Assembly: GCA_030052745.1 (NCBI GenBank)
Contig: JANBVO010000034.1
Coordinates: 62,001 to 126,000, forward strand
Origin: Pleurostoma richardsiae
Lineage: Eukaryota; Ascomycota; Sordariomycetes; Calosphaeriales; Pleurostomataceae
Direction: 5' to 3'
Length of the DNA stretch: 64,000 bases
This document shows positions 34,560 to 46,765 of this stretch, in pieces. The notes below the pieces were generated by a model. It searched no databases, had not been told where the DNA came from, and saw nothing but the letters and a program-made list of their open reading frames with translations. A program made the translations under genes and the position numbers. Position 1 is the first letter of the stretch. Each line of letters opens with the position of its first letter.

Positions 34560-35639
34560 ATGCATTCCCGATCGACGATGCCGCTCCCAGTCTTCCTAGC
34601 TATCCTCGCAGCCCTCTCTGCCCCCGTCTCTGCGACCAGCTCTGCCAAGCGGGGCCTTTGCTTCACACCGAACTCGAAATGGCCACAGGACAACTACATC
34701 TGGACCCGGTCGCCCTCGGACCTGACGTGGTACTACAACTATGGGTCGACGCCGTCGCCGGTCTACAACAACCTCACACAGGAGGACTTCGAGTTCGTGC
34801 CCATGCTGTGGGGTGCCCCGTCCGACTCGTCGGATACGACCTTCTTAGATACGGTCAAGGGCCTGATTGACGACGGCACCAACATCACCAACATCCTGAC
34901 CTTCAACGAACCCGACATGGCCGTCTCCGGCGGCAGCAGCGTCGACCCGGCGTTCGGCGCGCAGGTCTGGGTCAACAACATTATCCCGCTGCAAGAGCTG
35001 GGTGTCAGGGCGGGGCTGCCGGCGCCGACAGGTGGCACGGGAGGCATCCCTTGGCTGAAGCAGTTCCTGGGCAACTGCTCCGAGCTTATCAGCAGTAACA
35101 GCACGTCGAAAAATTGCACCTATGAGTTCGTCACGCTGCACTGGTACGGCAACTTCGAGGGGCTTGCGAGCCATATTGGGGAGTATGCCGCCACGTGAGT
35201 TGACCTCTTCTGCTCCCCCCTCCGTGCCCATGTAGCGTCTGCCTGTTCTTGCTCACACGATGCCGGCGCTGGTAGGTTCCCAAACACCTCTATGTGGGTG
35301 ACGGAATACAACCTTAACGATCAGGACCTAGCCACGACACAGTCGTTCTACAACACGTCTGCCGAGTACCTGGACCGTCTGGACTACATCGAGCGCTACT
35401 CGCTGTTCGGCGCTTTCCGGTCGACCGTCTCCAACGTCGGCGAGAATGCTGCCATGCTGAGTGCAGGCGGCCGCTTGACCGACATTGGCGAGTGGTACCT
35501 CGGTTCGTCCACCAAGGGGGTCAAGCCAGAGAGCAAGGAGTCACCCGCGGCGCGGACCCTCGGGGGTGTGGCCCCGGCCCGGTGGTCGGTTGCTGCTGCA
35601 GTCGTCGCGGTGGCGGTCTCGGCGGCGATGGGTTTCTAG
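34560..35639 (+). CDS. GH128 endo-beta-1,3-glucanase, likely GPI-anchored
   Basis: Secreted glycoside hydrolase acting on beta-1,3-glucan, in remodelling of the fungal wall or attack on other glucans. Exons 34560-35194 and 35276-35639 (81-bp intron, GTGAGT...GGTAG) give 332 aa. The signal peptide is MPLPVFLAILAALSAPVSA after a short basic start; the ATG at 34578 is an equally good start. Family landmarks are KRGLCF at the mature N-terminus, WYYNYGSTP, the putative acid/base Glu in TFNEPDM, LHWYGN, and the putative nucleophile Glu in WVTEYNL. The C-terminus has a Ser/Glu-rich linker and then a hydrophobic helix (VAAAVVAVAVSAAMGF), which predicts a GPI anchor. Confidence 0.9.
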
Positions 35640-36666
35640 GGTATTTGTCATTGGAGCAGCACAATGGTCAATGATGAATGCGGATAAGGGATCGGTTAAG
35701 GACGGGGCGTTGCTCGGAAGAGAGAGTCGGTGTCTGTTCACTAGAGACGAGGTAGGGGGCGGGCAACACTCAAGGCTGGGGTTGCCGGCTGCGAGTCTTT
35801 TTCATATTTCAGACAACGAACAGCTGCGCAGCCAAGGAGGCTCGCGGGTGCCTCAACTCGTTCGATGGTTAATGTTATCTTACTCCGCCGCTTGCTGAAA
35901 GCATCATCAGGGCGTGGAGAGACTCTTTCTGGATTCGTCATAGACATGGGTTGATAGACTTGGATCAGGGCCTTTTGGCTTACGGCGCAACTTGCGCTGT
36001 CTTGTATTTGCCTGACAGAGGAACAATGGTCGGCCGCAAACCTCATTTCGGCGCGGGAATTTAACGCGTTTTCAGAGTAGTGTCGCATGCCTGGCTGCCG
36101 CACGAGGCAAAGACTCCTACATGGTAGATCATCGCAGGAGCCGCACTGGGAGGTCCACGCACCAACAGGGGACCGCGGTCCACATCCACAGATGATCGTC
36201 ACATGTATTTGTAACCGCCGGCTCGATCTCGCCGTATTAGATCCGGCCTTGATAGCCTGTCTCACGGCAGCGGGGCCGTCCCATCACGGGCTTTGGGCGG
36301 ACGGGAAAATAGGTGTCCGGCAACCATGTGCAGATTCCAACACCCCTTACCCATGTTAACGCACAACAGTAACCCCTGAATTTCTCTCCTCACCCCGCCG
36401 GAGAAACTTTCAGAAAGCTCTTCTCGGAGATGACTGCAAGGCCTGCAGGAATGGCGCGCCGGTGCGAAGCTCCAAGCTCCATCTCCTATGCTCCACAATG
36501 GCTCTCTGCTTGCCGGTCCTCGAGTATTTCCACGAGTGGTGATGATCCGTCTTTGTAGCGATGCGCACGATATATAAAGTCAGACCATGCGCCAGCGTCT
36601 CTACGGCGTGGAAGAAGGTACCCAGCTTTAAGCCAACGCCAAAGCTCTAGCCTCTATCGCACGACA
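35640..36666. other. Intergenic, promoter of the pectin lyase
   Basis: 1.03 kb between two plus-strand genes. No coding sequence is recognised. The right end has a TATA box listed separately. Confidence 0.45.
36571..36577 (+). promoter_or_regulatory. TATA box of the pectin lyase gene
   Basis: TATATAAAG lies about 95 bp upstream of the ATG at 36667, a usual fungal spacing. Call by consensus and position. Confidence 0.55.
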
Positions 36667-37877
36667 ATGAGGTATATCCTTGCCATATCTGCGGTGCTTT
36701 CCGCCTTGTCGCGCCCTGTCACCGCTGTCGGCGTGACTGGCGCTGCCGAAGGCTTTGCCAAAGGTGTGACCGGCGGGGGGACTGCGGCGCCGGTCTACCC
36801 GACGACTAATGCAGAGCTGGTATCCTACCTCGGCGACAGCCAGGCACGTGTGATTATCCTAACCAAGACCTTCGACTTCACAGGGTCGGAGGGGACGGCG
36901 ACGGGCACCGGCTGTGCTCCGTGGGGCACGGCCTCCGCATGCCAGGTCGCCATCAACAAGGATAGCTGGTGCGATAACTACGAACCCAGCGCGCCCAAGG
37001 TATCCGTGTCGTACGACGTGGCTGGCATGCTCGGCATTACCGTCAAGTCGAACAAGTCCCTCGTCGGGCAGGGTAATAGCGGCGTTATCAAGGGCAAAGG
37101 GCTCCGTATCGTGAGCGGCGCCGCGAACATCATCATCCAGAACGTCCACATCACCGACCTCAACCCCAAGTACGTCTGGGGTGGTGACGGTATCACCCTT
37201 GATGGAACTGATTTGGTATGGATCGACCATGTGAAGGTAAGAATACGGGACCCGGTGGTTAGGGTTGTGACATAGTCAATGGAGGCACTAATGGTTCCTT
37301 TAAGACATCTCTTATGGGACGCCAGCACGTTGTACTTGGCACGAGCGCCTCCAATCGCGTCACGATCTCCAACTCGGAGTTTGATGGCACTTCAACCTAC
37401 TCGGCGACCTGCGATGGTCATCACTACTGGGGACTCTACCTCACGGGCTCCTCAGACCTCGTCACCTTGAAGGGCAACTACATCCACCACATGTCGGGCC
37501 GTAGTCCCAAGGTGGCCGGCAACACGTTGCTGCACGCAGTCAACAACTACTGGTACTCATACACCGGCCACGCCTTTGAGGTCGATTCAGGAGCCATGAT
37601 ACTCGCCGAGGGCAACGTCTTCCAGAATGTCGCGACGCCGGTTGAGAGCCCCATCTCCGGCCGGCTATTCACCAGCCCGGACTCCACCACCAATGCGCAC
37701 TGCTCGGCATACTTGGGCCGCACCTGCCAGCTCAACGCGTTCGGTAGCTCGGGAACGTTCAACGCCGACGACGAGTCATTCTTCTCCAACTTCGCGGGTA
37801 AGAGCATTGCAGCCGCGAGCAGTGCCAGCGTCGTCAACACGAATGTTCCGACATCGGCGGGCTTTGGCAAGATCTGA
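36667..37877 (+). CDS. Secreted pectin lyase (PL1 family)
   Basis: Cleaves methyl-esterified homogalacturonan by beta-elimination outside the cell. Exons 36667-37236 and 37305-37877 (68-bp intron, GTAAGA...TTAAG) give 380 aa. The signal peptide is [20 protein letters not shown]. Parallel beta-helix signatures are [77 protein letters not shown], the catalytic-Arg region [20 protein letters not shown], and [20 protein letters not shown]. The WGGD...TCDGHHYWG combination separates pectin lyases from calcium-dependent pectate lyases. The gene supports a plant-degrading lifestyle. Confidence 0.95.
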
Positions 37878-40034
37878 GCCGGATAGAGATACAGTATAGG
37901 TCAAGGGTGCGTTGGGCCTGAGCTGCCCTTCCTCGGACTCCCAGAGGCATCTGTTGGCGAGCATAGCGCTTGAGTGTTATGCAGTCTATGTGTCTCCTTG
38001 TTACAGAAACGGCATCGAAAAGTCCTGCATTGACATCGATATTCATAGACAGTGAACGCGCGGTCGACACATATGAGACTTTTACTGAAAGGCATATGCT
38101 TGAGGACTGTTAAATAGTCGTTGCAGAGAAGGCAGGTTTTGAAAATGCATGCAAAACCAGCTGCTTAGATGATCACTGCCTTTTTCTGAAGAGAAAAAAA
38201 GGTCTATAAGAATGTATAGAATAATCAGTCGAGTAGCCGTTCCCGTCCGTGGGCACATCTAGTTATCCGGCGGCCCTCGTAGAATAAGCGCCAGAGGTAT
38301 TGCTCTCAACACTGTCGAAACACATTACTAGGGCTTTCAAAAGGACATTTCAGTACACCGCACTTGTGAGAGCATGAAAGGTTTTGCTCGCTTTGAGATT
38401 ATGAGCTGCCAACGTTCTGGAGGGAGAAGAGATGCTGCGTGGTTCTGCTGTCAGGTGACAATTATTTGAACGGACGTGACTACTAATTAATTGATGTACG
38501 AAATCATGTCTACAGTTCACCAAAACTTTATACACTCGCCGTTGCTACCCTGCAGCAAACCTGGCTATGTCCATTTTCCTCGACGCCAATATAAGCGAGT
38601 CCTTAAATGGTGCTCGTGGGTGAAGCTCTCCTCAATAATTCCCCGTAGCATATGCCTCGTTAAGCGCGTTACCTCAGTCAGTAGCCTATAATTAGCTATG
38701 TCTTTCGTGACATTCATGGCTTGTTTACCCTGGGAGTTAAAAGACTCCAAGGAGAGGTAGTTTCGGGACATGACTTGGACGTTGTCCAAGGTAGCAAGAC
38801 CCCGTAAGCTGGAGTAGTATCATCCCGTAATCTGGCTCCTCTCACTGGCAGCCGCTGGACCTTAGCTGCATGGAGACTGGAAGTTCGCCAAGTCGGCGCA
38901 CCGGGTCAGAGTCTGAAGACGTACTTATCACGCTCCTCGGAAGCATCGCTCCGGAAAGGCATCTTGCGCCCGGCTGGGCGCCGGGCTCTCGTGGTAATCT
39001 TTACACCTCAAAGTCATAATAACGGAGCGACTCTATGTCAGTTGGCTGTTGAACCAAAGCGTCGGAACCCAGAGAGGATACCTCTGAAGCTGTAATTCAA
39101 CAATAGAGAAGCCGCTAGGTCCTTGTACCCTTGTAACATTTCCGGTTTCTCTCGTTCCAGCCTTCAGTCTCAAAGCGAGACTCTATTTCTGAAAAGACCG
39201 CAGGCCATGCGTCCTTCAGGAATATGCTCCATCTCACCCCTCTTTTCTGAGCGGCTCTATCTAGCAGTTGGCAGCTTGACTCGGGTTTAGGCTAAAGTTC
39301 CCCGAGGCCAACGTTACCCATTACTGGGTAGACACGGCGTGCCAAGATTCAGACTATATATTACAATCGTCGTAACATGGTTGTGCGTGATTGGCTTCCG
39401 AGCACGTTGGGTTATCGACCTTGACTCAGGCTTCTCAGAACAGATCACCCGTAGAGGTGTGCTGTCGTCAAGTGCAGCTGTCAGTATCAGGGCTATATAG
39501 GTACGGAGTAGATATAAAAGCTTCTTGTTCACCTAGCTCGTCTTACAGGATGGGTCTTCCATCATCATCTTCACCAAATCCTTCACAATGTATAAGCTGA
39601 GAACGGTGTTTCTAGCTCTCAATATCACTCCTGTCATCCAAGCGTAGCAGTCAGTCTAGGGACAATGCGGAGGATAAGGATGGACAGGATCTAGTTCCTG
39701 CACTGCCACAGCTCTACGTTGAAACCATACTACGCTCAGTGCCTTCCGGAGCAGTAACAACGACCCCTCTTCCTCCATCCACGGCAACGTTCACAACATT
39801 TATCACGAAGACGAGATCAACCACGTTATCCTCAACCACTTCGGGCCTTGCTACTAGCACTTCATCTACACTGTCAGATCCATCGACATACCCTTCCTTG
39901 CCAGGAAACATCAGCGGATCGGCATCTACCCTTCCGGATCCCTTCACTTTTGCTGGAGGCTCCAAGGTTACAACTAAAGTGGATTAGGCTTGCCGCCAAG
40001 CCGAGGTCAGCGCACTCCTGCAGCGGTAGTTAAG
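37878..40034. other. Intergenic, no recognised gene
   Basis: 2.16 kb without a supported gene. A minus-strand frame at 38565-38789 and a Ser/Thr/Pro-rich plus-strand frame at 39739-39987 are open but resemble no family I can name. The Thr/Ser-rich one is low complexity. The area has the character of decayed sequence. Confidence 0.4.
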
Positions 40035-40680
40035 CCGTTCCCGCGCTACCTATGCTCGTATAAGTTCTGGTAAGACTATCTCTACGATAACGGGCCTCAC
40101 GCGGTGCGCATCCGCAGGGCCGCCCTGGGGCACCTTCGGGCGTGCTACTACTTCGTGCGGCACGAGTCCGACTTTCGCATCGCCCAGGACCCCAACCTGT
40201 GCCTCGTCCCGGGCGGCGTAACGTGAGAATAGTTCTTCGACTTCCCTTTGGACCTGGCCCGCATTGTCGACTGGGACGTCTCTCCGCGTTACGCGTACGG
40301 CGACATCTAGCTGACGCGGCTTAATTTCTACGCGCCGTTCCTGCTCGGAAGGTCGCACTTCCAGAAAGTCGAGTATTAATACTGGACCTTCTTTACCCGC
40401 TTCTACCGACTTTTTGTATTTGTCATCGGCGGCGCATCTCTCGTTCTGGGCGGACTATAGGTCAGCATCGCGGTCGAACACGACGAAGTGTTATCATCGG
40501 TAGCGCTCTGGTTCAGTATCGTAGTTATGGCCATTTTCTGTAGTATCTTCTTCTGCTTTTTCTTCCTCCTGGTGTACAAAGTGGCGGCTGAGTGGAGGAT
40601 TGTGATCCGGGACTGCCTTCGACTGTTGTAGGAAGAACGGATGGAATCGGTGGGGAGACTGAGCTGAGTCCTGCTCTTTG
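40035..40680 (+). pseudogene. RIP-scarred pseudogene of a fungal two-helix membrane protein (DUF6601-like)
   Basis: One plus-strand frame reads almost continuously: NGPHAVRIRRAALGHLRACY, then YFVRHESDFRIAQDP, DVSPRYAYGDI, LTRLNFYAPFLLGRSHFQ, and two long hydrophobic helices (around LFVFVIGGASLVLGGL and LWFSIVVMAIFCSIFFCFFF). This layout matches a widespread fungal family of unknown function that I recall as DUF6601. About seven in-frame stops interrupt it. Most stand where a Gln or Arg codon is expected (CAG/CAA to TAG/TAA, CGA to TGA), that is C-to-T changes of the repeat-induced point mutation type. The 5' part of the ancestral gene is not recognisable upstream. Confidence 0.7.
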
Positions 40681-40978
40681 ATGCAGTTCACCATCTAGTT
40701 TCACAATACATGTGTTCTCGTATGCCTGCTAGATCCGTCCGCGAGCAAATCACACCATAAACCGTGAGTGGTGTTACCTGACACGGTGGCGCGTCGCTGC
40801 GTCGCGGAACATGAGTTACGTGTAGATGACAAGGCGTGCTTAATACGCTGAAGGAGCATGACTGAATTCATCGGCGACTAACAATGCTTGTAGCTTGGAC
40901 AGTGAGCCCGATTGGTACCTGAGAGGAAGGAGCCTCGGTATGTTTATCTTGATAATAGTAATTATGTCGTGAATTGCC

Positions 40979-43900
40979 TTAAATGCTCGACGACCGTGGG
41001 CCGAAAGTTTTGCGTACCAAGTCCTCCCTGTTTGAACTATGACATACCAGATTCCAGAATCTCCCCCTCAGGTCACAGAGATCCGAGGGTGCGCCAAGCT
41101 CAACCAGGGCACCACCATCGAGTACAAGGATCTTATCAAAGTCCACAACGGTGGTGAGACGGTGCGCTACCACAATAACCGTCGAGTTGGGCAGCCCTGT
41201 CCGGAGAGCTGCCTGTATGGCAGTATCTGTCTCCACATCTACGGCGCTTGTCGCCTCGTCCAAGACGACAAATTTCGGACGACAGACAAGAGCCCGGGCA
41301 AGACAGAGCATTTGGCGTTGTCCCTGAGAGATATTCCTGCCTCCCTCGGTGAGCATGAACAATAAGTCGATGCTGTGTTCAGGATCATCCTTGGAGGACA
41401 AAGTGAAACGGACTTTCCTTAATGCTTCGACGAGGGTTTTGTCGTCATAGATACCATCTGGATCTAGAGTAGTCCGGAGAGAGCCGGCAAAGAGATAAGG
41501 ATCCTGGGAAATGATAAACAGTCGTCCACGGAGGGCACGTGGCTTGACTGTGGATATATCGATCCCATCGATGGTAATCTTCCCGTTCCGCTGCCGGATA
41601 AGCCTCGAAAATGCGAGCGTGAGAGATGACTTCCCTGCCCCGGTGCGTCCAACTATGCCGACACGCTCGCCCGGAGCGATGGAGAAGGACACCTCATTAA
41701 GAGCCACGGGCGACTCGTCTGCACTGTGATAGCTAGCAACCAGCCCGCAAACTTCGATGCTGCCGTTCGACGGCCAGGCAGGTGGAGGGTCGATGCCGGA
41801 CTCGCTTTCAGTAGGAAGTGCGCCATACTCCGAAATTCTCTCGACGCTATTCAACCCGGCTTCCACAGTCGTGAGCCTCTGAAGGAGACCGGACATTGTC
41901 CCGCTCAAGCGCATGGCAAACGCTAGCGCGATGCCAGTTGTGCCCGCATCTGTCCTAGCCAGGACAGCTCCGATGGCGACAGAAGTCGGGAACAGAGCAC
42001 CCAACACGCCGAGCTGGAAGTCCATCATGACTCGACACAGGGCGTAATGCCATGCTGCAGAAGAAGCGTCGTCTATGGATCGAAACATACGATCCATGAA
42101 GTAGCCCGACATGCCGTACGCCCGGATCGTGAGGACCCCGTCGGGAGCCAGCAAGCAGCCGAGCTGCTGATACAGTGCTGCCGTTGCGGTTGTGCCGAGG
42201 TTCTTGAGGGCTCGTGTTGCGAATATGAGCCGAGCGCCTACTCTGCAGTATATGTAGAGAAGAAGAGCAACAACACATGCCCCAGGCAGGGAGATGGATA
42301 ATCTGTTTGGTTAGATCGAATTAGCACCAACATAGACAAGTTGCCAACACCATCGATGCTGTTTCATACCCTGACAAGATTATCACAACAACTTGAGCGA
42401 AACATTCAACCATGTATCCGATATCATGCGGCAGGCGCTGGTCAACCGTGTTGATATCCGAAGTGAATCGAGCAACAACCTCACCATGCGGGGTCCCTTC
42501 CAGCCACTGCAGAGGTGACGCAAAGACGGAGTGTGTCATCTTCTCGAACAGGCTCGTCGAGGCGGTCAGACCAAGGACGAACCATACGAAGCATCTCGCC
42601 GCCATCGCAAGGCAGCCGAGGCAGGAGAGCAACATAAATGCGGCACCATACAACGCGATGCTGCTGGCCCCGGCGTCCTCGAACCCATCTTGTCCAGGTC
42701 GACTGGCTTGATGCATGTGCGATGCCCAGCATTTGAGCCACCATGATTTTGCGAAGCTTAGGGATTCGTGGATTGTGACGGTCGCTACGACGAGTAAACA
42801 GCTCGGTGCTCCACCTGTTGCACGGAAGTATGTTTTGTAGGGGGACAACACAGTTTGCTGTCGTTGCTCTGGTTTCCTCTTGCGGAGCGGTCTTTCGCTC
42901 TCATTGGAAGGCATCGGCGCAATGTTCCCGGTAGTTGTTCGGGCAGCTGAGAAGGTGCCATTGCTGAGCGAAGGATCCGCGTATTCCTGAATATTGCCGC
43001 CATTAGACTTCTCAAGGTATGAATTTTCTTCTCGCGTAACCTTTATTTGAGACTCTGAGGAATTCGAAGACAGCCAGCTCTGCTCAGCGACCCTCCCGCC
43101 ATGGAGCTCTATCATGCACGCAGCCTTAGATCGACACTGTGCCGCATGGTGCGTGGCCAAGATGCGGGTTCGGCCCTTCGCCAGCTTGCCACAGACTGCC
43201 TCGTCCACCAGCCATTTGCGGATCTCGGCGTCGACGGCACTGAGTATATCCTCTAGGAGAATGACCCTGGTGTCTGAGTACAGGGCCCGGGCCAGCGCAA
43301 TGCGCCATCTCTGCCCACCGCTCAGTGCGGCGCTGTTCGGGCCGACAAGGGTTGCGTCTCCGTCCTTGAAAGTGTCAAAGTCCACGTCCAGGGCACAGCT
43401 TTGGAGAGTAGCGCGGTATCTTTGCTGGTCTAGAGGAAGCCCAAATACGATGTTGTTGCGGATGGTGCTATTGTCCATCCAGGGGGCCTGGGAGACAATG
43501 GCTAAGGGATGCTTGGGGTCTTGGTGGCGGTGATGCTTGCTGTTGGCGTCCATGTCCCTGCTGTACTCTATAGCAAGCTCGTCTCATCTCTGCGGACTGC
43601 AGATTTCTCCAGAAAGGGTAGCGGCTTCTCCCGCTAAGGCAGACAGCAGGAGACTCTTGCCGGATCCGGTCTCCCCTGTCACCACGCTGAGCTGCCCGTC
43701 CGGAAACTCCACTGATACGTCTCTCAGCGTAGAGCCTTGTCGTCCTTCTGCATCATTGGTCCAAGCCACCGTCGCTCCCATACAAGAGACCGTGTTTGAC
43801 GGTGTTATCTGGGTGATCGCAACTTCCTGCTCGGCAAAGAACCTTTCGAGACGTTGCAGACTCGTCAAAGCAGCCGAAAAATACGTGCTGGTGAGTGGCA

Positions 43901-45602
43901 GGATGGCAAGGTCCGTTTGGAGCTGCTGAAAGAGGTCAATGCAGGTGAAGGCGACGGGGGCGCTCAACTGATTGTTTTGCAGAGCGAAGAGGTAAATGGG
44001 CACCCCCGCGAGCAGGATTGGGCCGACATTCGCCGCGAAGACGATAGCACACATCCAAATGGCCCCCTTGAGCAGATGTCGCAACTCCTGGCTTCGAGCC
44101 CGGAAGATCTTGCTCTCCCATGCGTCTTCGGTAGCCGATATCTTGATCTGCCGGATTGCGAGTAGAGCATCCTTGACCAAGGTGACCCTTTGGTCTCGAC
44201 TCTTTATCTGTAGTGATTGCGCGCTGTTGTACTTACTTGTTAGTATTGTTGTCAGAGGCATGGCGAGAACAGAGGCAATGAGTCCAGGGAGCAGGTTCTT
44301 CCATCCGACCAGGTTGACTAAGAAGGCTGTCGTCGAGATCAGCTTGGCCGTGAGCATGGGAACTCTGTTAGTGTCAGTGTAGACCATGCATGCCCTTGCA
44401 CTGCCACCATCATAATTAGCGACGGCGTCCTAAGACATAAGCCATGTAGGGTGACATGCCTATCGAGTCGCATATGTGTTATAATTGGTGCCCGAGAGCC
44501 TATATTCAGCCTGTTGGTGTCGCTTGGTGTGTCTAGGGCATTTGGGAGGCGAAGAGTCTTCCGATATACCAACGAGCTCAGCGTTGCTTGTATGGGGATT
44601 TCCAGCTTGCTAGCCGTGATCCATTGCAGCCACGAGCTTATCCAGAGCTCGACCACTTTGCACAATCCCAGAGAAAGTGCGAGAAGAAGACCTTGCGTAT
44701 GTGGAACTCCACGATTGTTTTGAACAGTCTCCAGCCACCGGAGGAGCCGAAAAGTCACAAATTGGGGGCCTAAGACAACGAGTGACTTCAAGGTAGTGAG
44801 AGACCACTGAAGGACTAGGGGTAAAGCATAGGTCTTCGCGAGAATAAGCTTCAATCCATGCTGGCCTGAGGCGGCCGTCTGGACGTGTCGTAGAGTCAGA
44901 TTCTTCGCCCTTTTTGCAAGAGGAAGGATGGGCAGATCTGCCACTCTCAACCTCGACACAGTTCCAGCGTGGAACAATGCTCTAGCCCAAGAGAACGTTG
45001 CCGTTTCGAGTATCGACCCACTGAATTGGCGGTCGACGAGCTTGCCCTCAACGAAATTGTCTGGCCGACGAGGAATAAGTAGAAATCCATAGAGTGTCAA
45101 GATGGCTGCCACAAGGCCTACGGCTCGCGTGATTCTACCGATGGTATCTATGAAAGAATGATTGACAAGATGGAAGGCAAGAAGCAATGCAAGAATAGCG
45201 CTTGAGGCTCCGCCGTTCAGGGCAGCTCGAAAGCGCCGGTGAGCAATGTCCTCTGTAAGTGTGGTTACAACTTGGCCAGATAGAATGGCCTAAAACGCAT
45301 TTAGCATACTCTCCTGCTGCAAAATAAGAAATTGCAAGGGAGAATTTGCTGACCCAAGATCCGAGAACAGTCCGATCCGAACCATTGCCCCCTTGTATCA
45401 AAGCAGTGATGACACCGACAGTGGGCCCGAGAACCAGGAGGATGGGCCGAACTTTGCCGAATGCACGCCTTGACTCCTCAGTGGTAGAACCGTCCCAAGA
45501 CCTGGAGTCCTCAGGCCTTGGCCCAGTGTTGTCTCGTGAGAGCGAAGGAAGCCACGGCAAGAGTCCAAGCGTGGCGATCGCTGCAATGCCGAGCATATCC
45601 AT
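40979..45602 (-). CDS. ABCC-type full ABC transporter, probably interrupted
   Basis: Multidrug-resistance-like exporter with two membrane domains and two nucleotide-binding domains. Exon blocks on the minus strand: 45602-45354, 45289 to about 44440, about 44400-42370, and 42302-40979. Introns 45353-45290 and 42369-42303 are clean. NBD1 has Walker A GETGSGKSLLL, signature LSGGQRWRIALARAL and Walker B ILLEDILSAVD, with the usual Asp replaced by Glu. NBD2 has GRTGAGKSSLTL, ISQGQRQMLCLARAL and FVVLDEATSAVD. Two problems: an in-frame TGA at 43586-43584, between Walker A and the NBD1 signature, and no canonical splice pair keeping frame between LDTPSDTNRLNIG and MVYTDTNRVPML. Upstream of the first usable ATG (45602) the frame is open back to a stop at about 45680. 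Likely a recent pseudogene or an error-bearing assembly; transport is unlikely if the stop is real. Confidence 0.75.
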
Positions 45603-45745
45603 CTTCGAACGCGATGATGTAGCTTCGCCTACGGTGCTTGACGAGTCTCGAGGTCTGCTGCGATGAATCAAGTCGAATCGCTACTGCAGGTTTTCAGCGG
45701 TCCAGACGATCATGCAGTGTGTTTACTTCCAGAGCGGAGGAATTC

Positions 45746-45921
45746 GTGGGAAGACCAGAGGAGGTGAAAGATAAGCAAGACAAGTTAATGTGGCATAACT
45801 ACCTACCTATCTGACCTGTCAATCTGGTGGACTGGCCTTATTGGCTGCCTCTTCTGCTGTGATTCAGAGTAATTGTGGGAAGGCACAGAGGACGTCGAGA
45901 TAAGCAAGCCAACTTCAACGT
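45746..45921. repeat. Diverged direct repeat upstream of the ABC transporter
   Basis: Two copies of about 46 bp, 45746-45791 and 45875-45921, share the order GTGGGAAG, CAGAGGA, AGATAAGCAAG, AATGT/AACGT, with roughly three quarters identity and one or two single-base gaps. They lie about 129 bp apart, beginning about 145 bp upstream of the putative start codon. Identity was judged by eye. Confidence 0.6.
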
Positions 45922-46332
45922 AGGGTATGCGGAACATTCCGCACATGAAGTGGAAGACCTCAGGTTATTGGTCTAGAGTCTGGCCCGGGCCGGGAATCCT
46001 TCTAGACATCCAGGTGGGTGACAATTTAAATGACGGGTTCCCTACCATAACCGCCTCACAACTACAAAACAGTCGACGCCAATAATACCACCACGCGAGC
46101 TCTAGATCAGTTAAGAATGAAGGTAAAGCTAAAGTATGGCCTCAAGAATATGCATTTTGCATTCTAAATAGCATCAAAATCGTTATGGCCAAGGTGTTTG
46201 GTTGTAAATACTTAAGCGAACTGTTACCGGACCCGTCATTCTGTTTGTCACCCCCCTGACATCCTACCCGCTCACTGCCGCCGCACATTGCTACCGCAGG
46301 ACTGCTACATGAAACTCCATGCTCAACATCCT

Positions 46333-46386
46333 GCCTCCACCAACAGCCTCGCCTCCACCAACAACCTCGCCTCCGCCAACAGTGCA
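46333..46386. repeat. 18-bp minisatellite, three units
   Basis: Three tandem 18-bp units beginning GCCTCCACCAACAGCCTC at 46333, 46351 and 46369; the third is partly diverged. The period of 18 keeps any reading frame, but I see no gene here. Confidence 0.75.
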
Positions 46387-46765
46387 ACACATGCTGCGGG
46401 GTCTGATCCTTCTACCGTTCGGCAGTTCTAAAGCGGTGCCTTGACCAGGTCAGCACCTCGACAGGCAATATCCAAGACATGTAGGCCGACACATCATTGG
46501 ATGTCTTGATACATAATATCGCCTTGATGTCATTTACTGCTATCGGCACGCCATGACATCCATAGGCAACTACGCCTCATCCTTACGCATGGTGTAACTT
46601 TCGAGGGTTGAAAGTACCTGAGAGTCTTTGAAGAGGATTATGTGGTGTTCGGGCTATATCATATGATATACGTCCACTCTCGTCAGTAGCCGTCAGAAGC
46701 GTAATGATAGAAAGTAAGCTATTTGACTATTCCTTGCTCTCATAAGCGAAACATTTGTGAATACT

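Larger units (their letters stand above)
45603..46765. other. Divergent promoter region between ABC transporter and bZIP-ankyrin gene
   Basis: 1.16 kb between two divergent genes. It contains a diverged direct duplication and an 18-bp minisatellite, both listed separately. No gene is recognised. Confidence 0.45.

Noticed and set aside
39739-39987. Thr/Ser/Pro-rich 82-codon frame
   Set aside because: Low complexity only, with no signal peptide and no neighbouring exon; not enough to call a gene.
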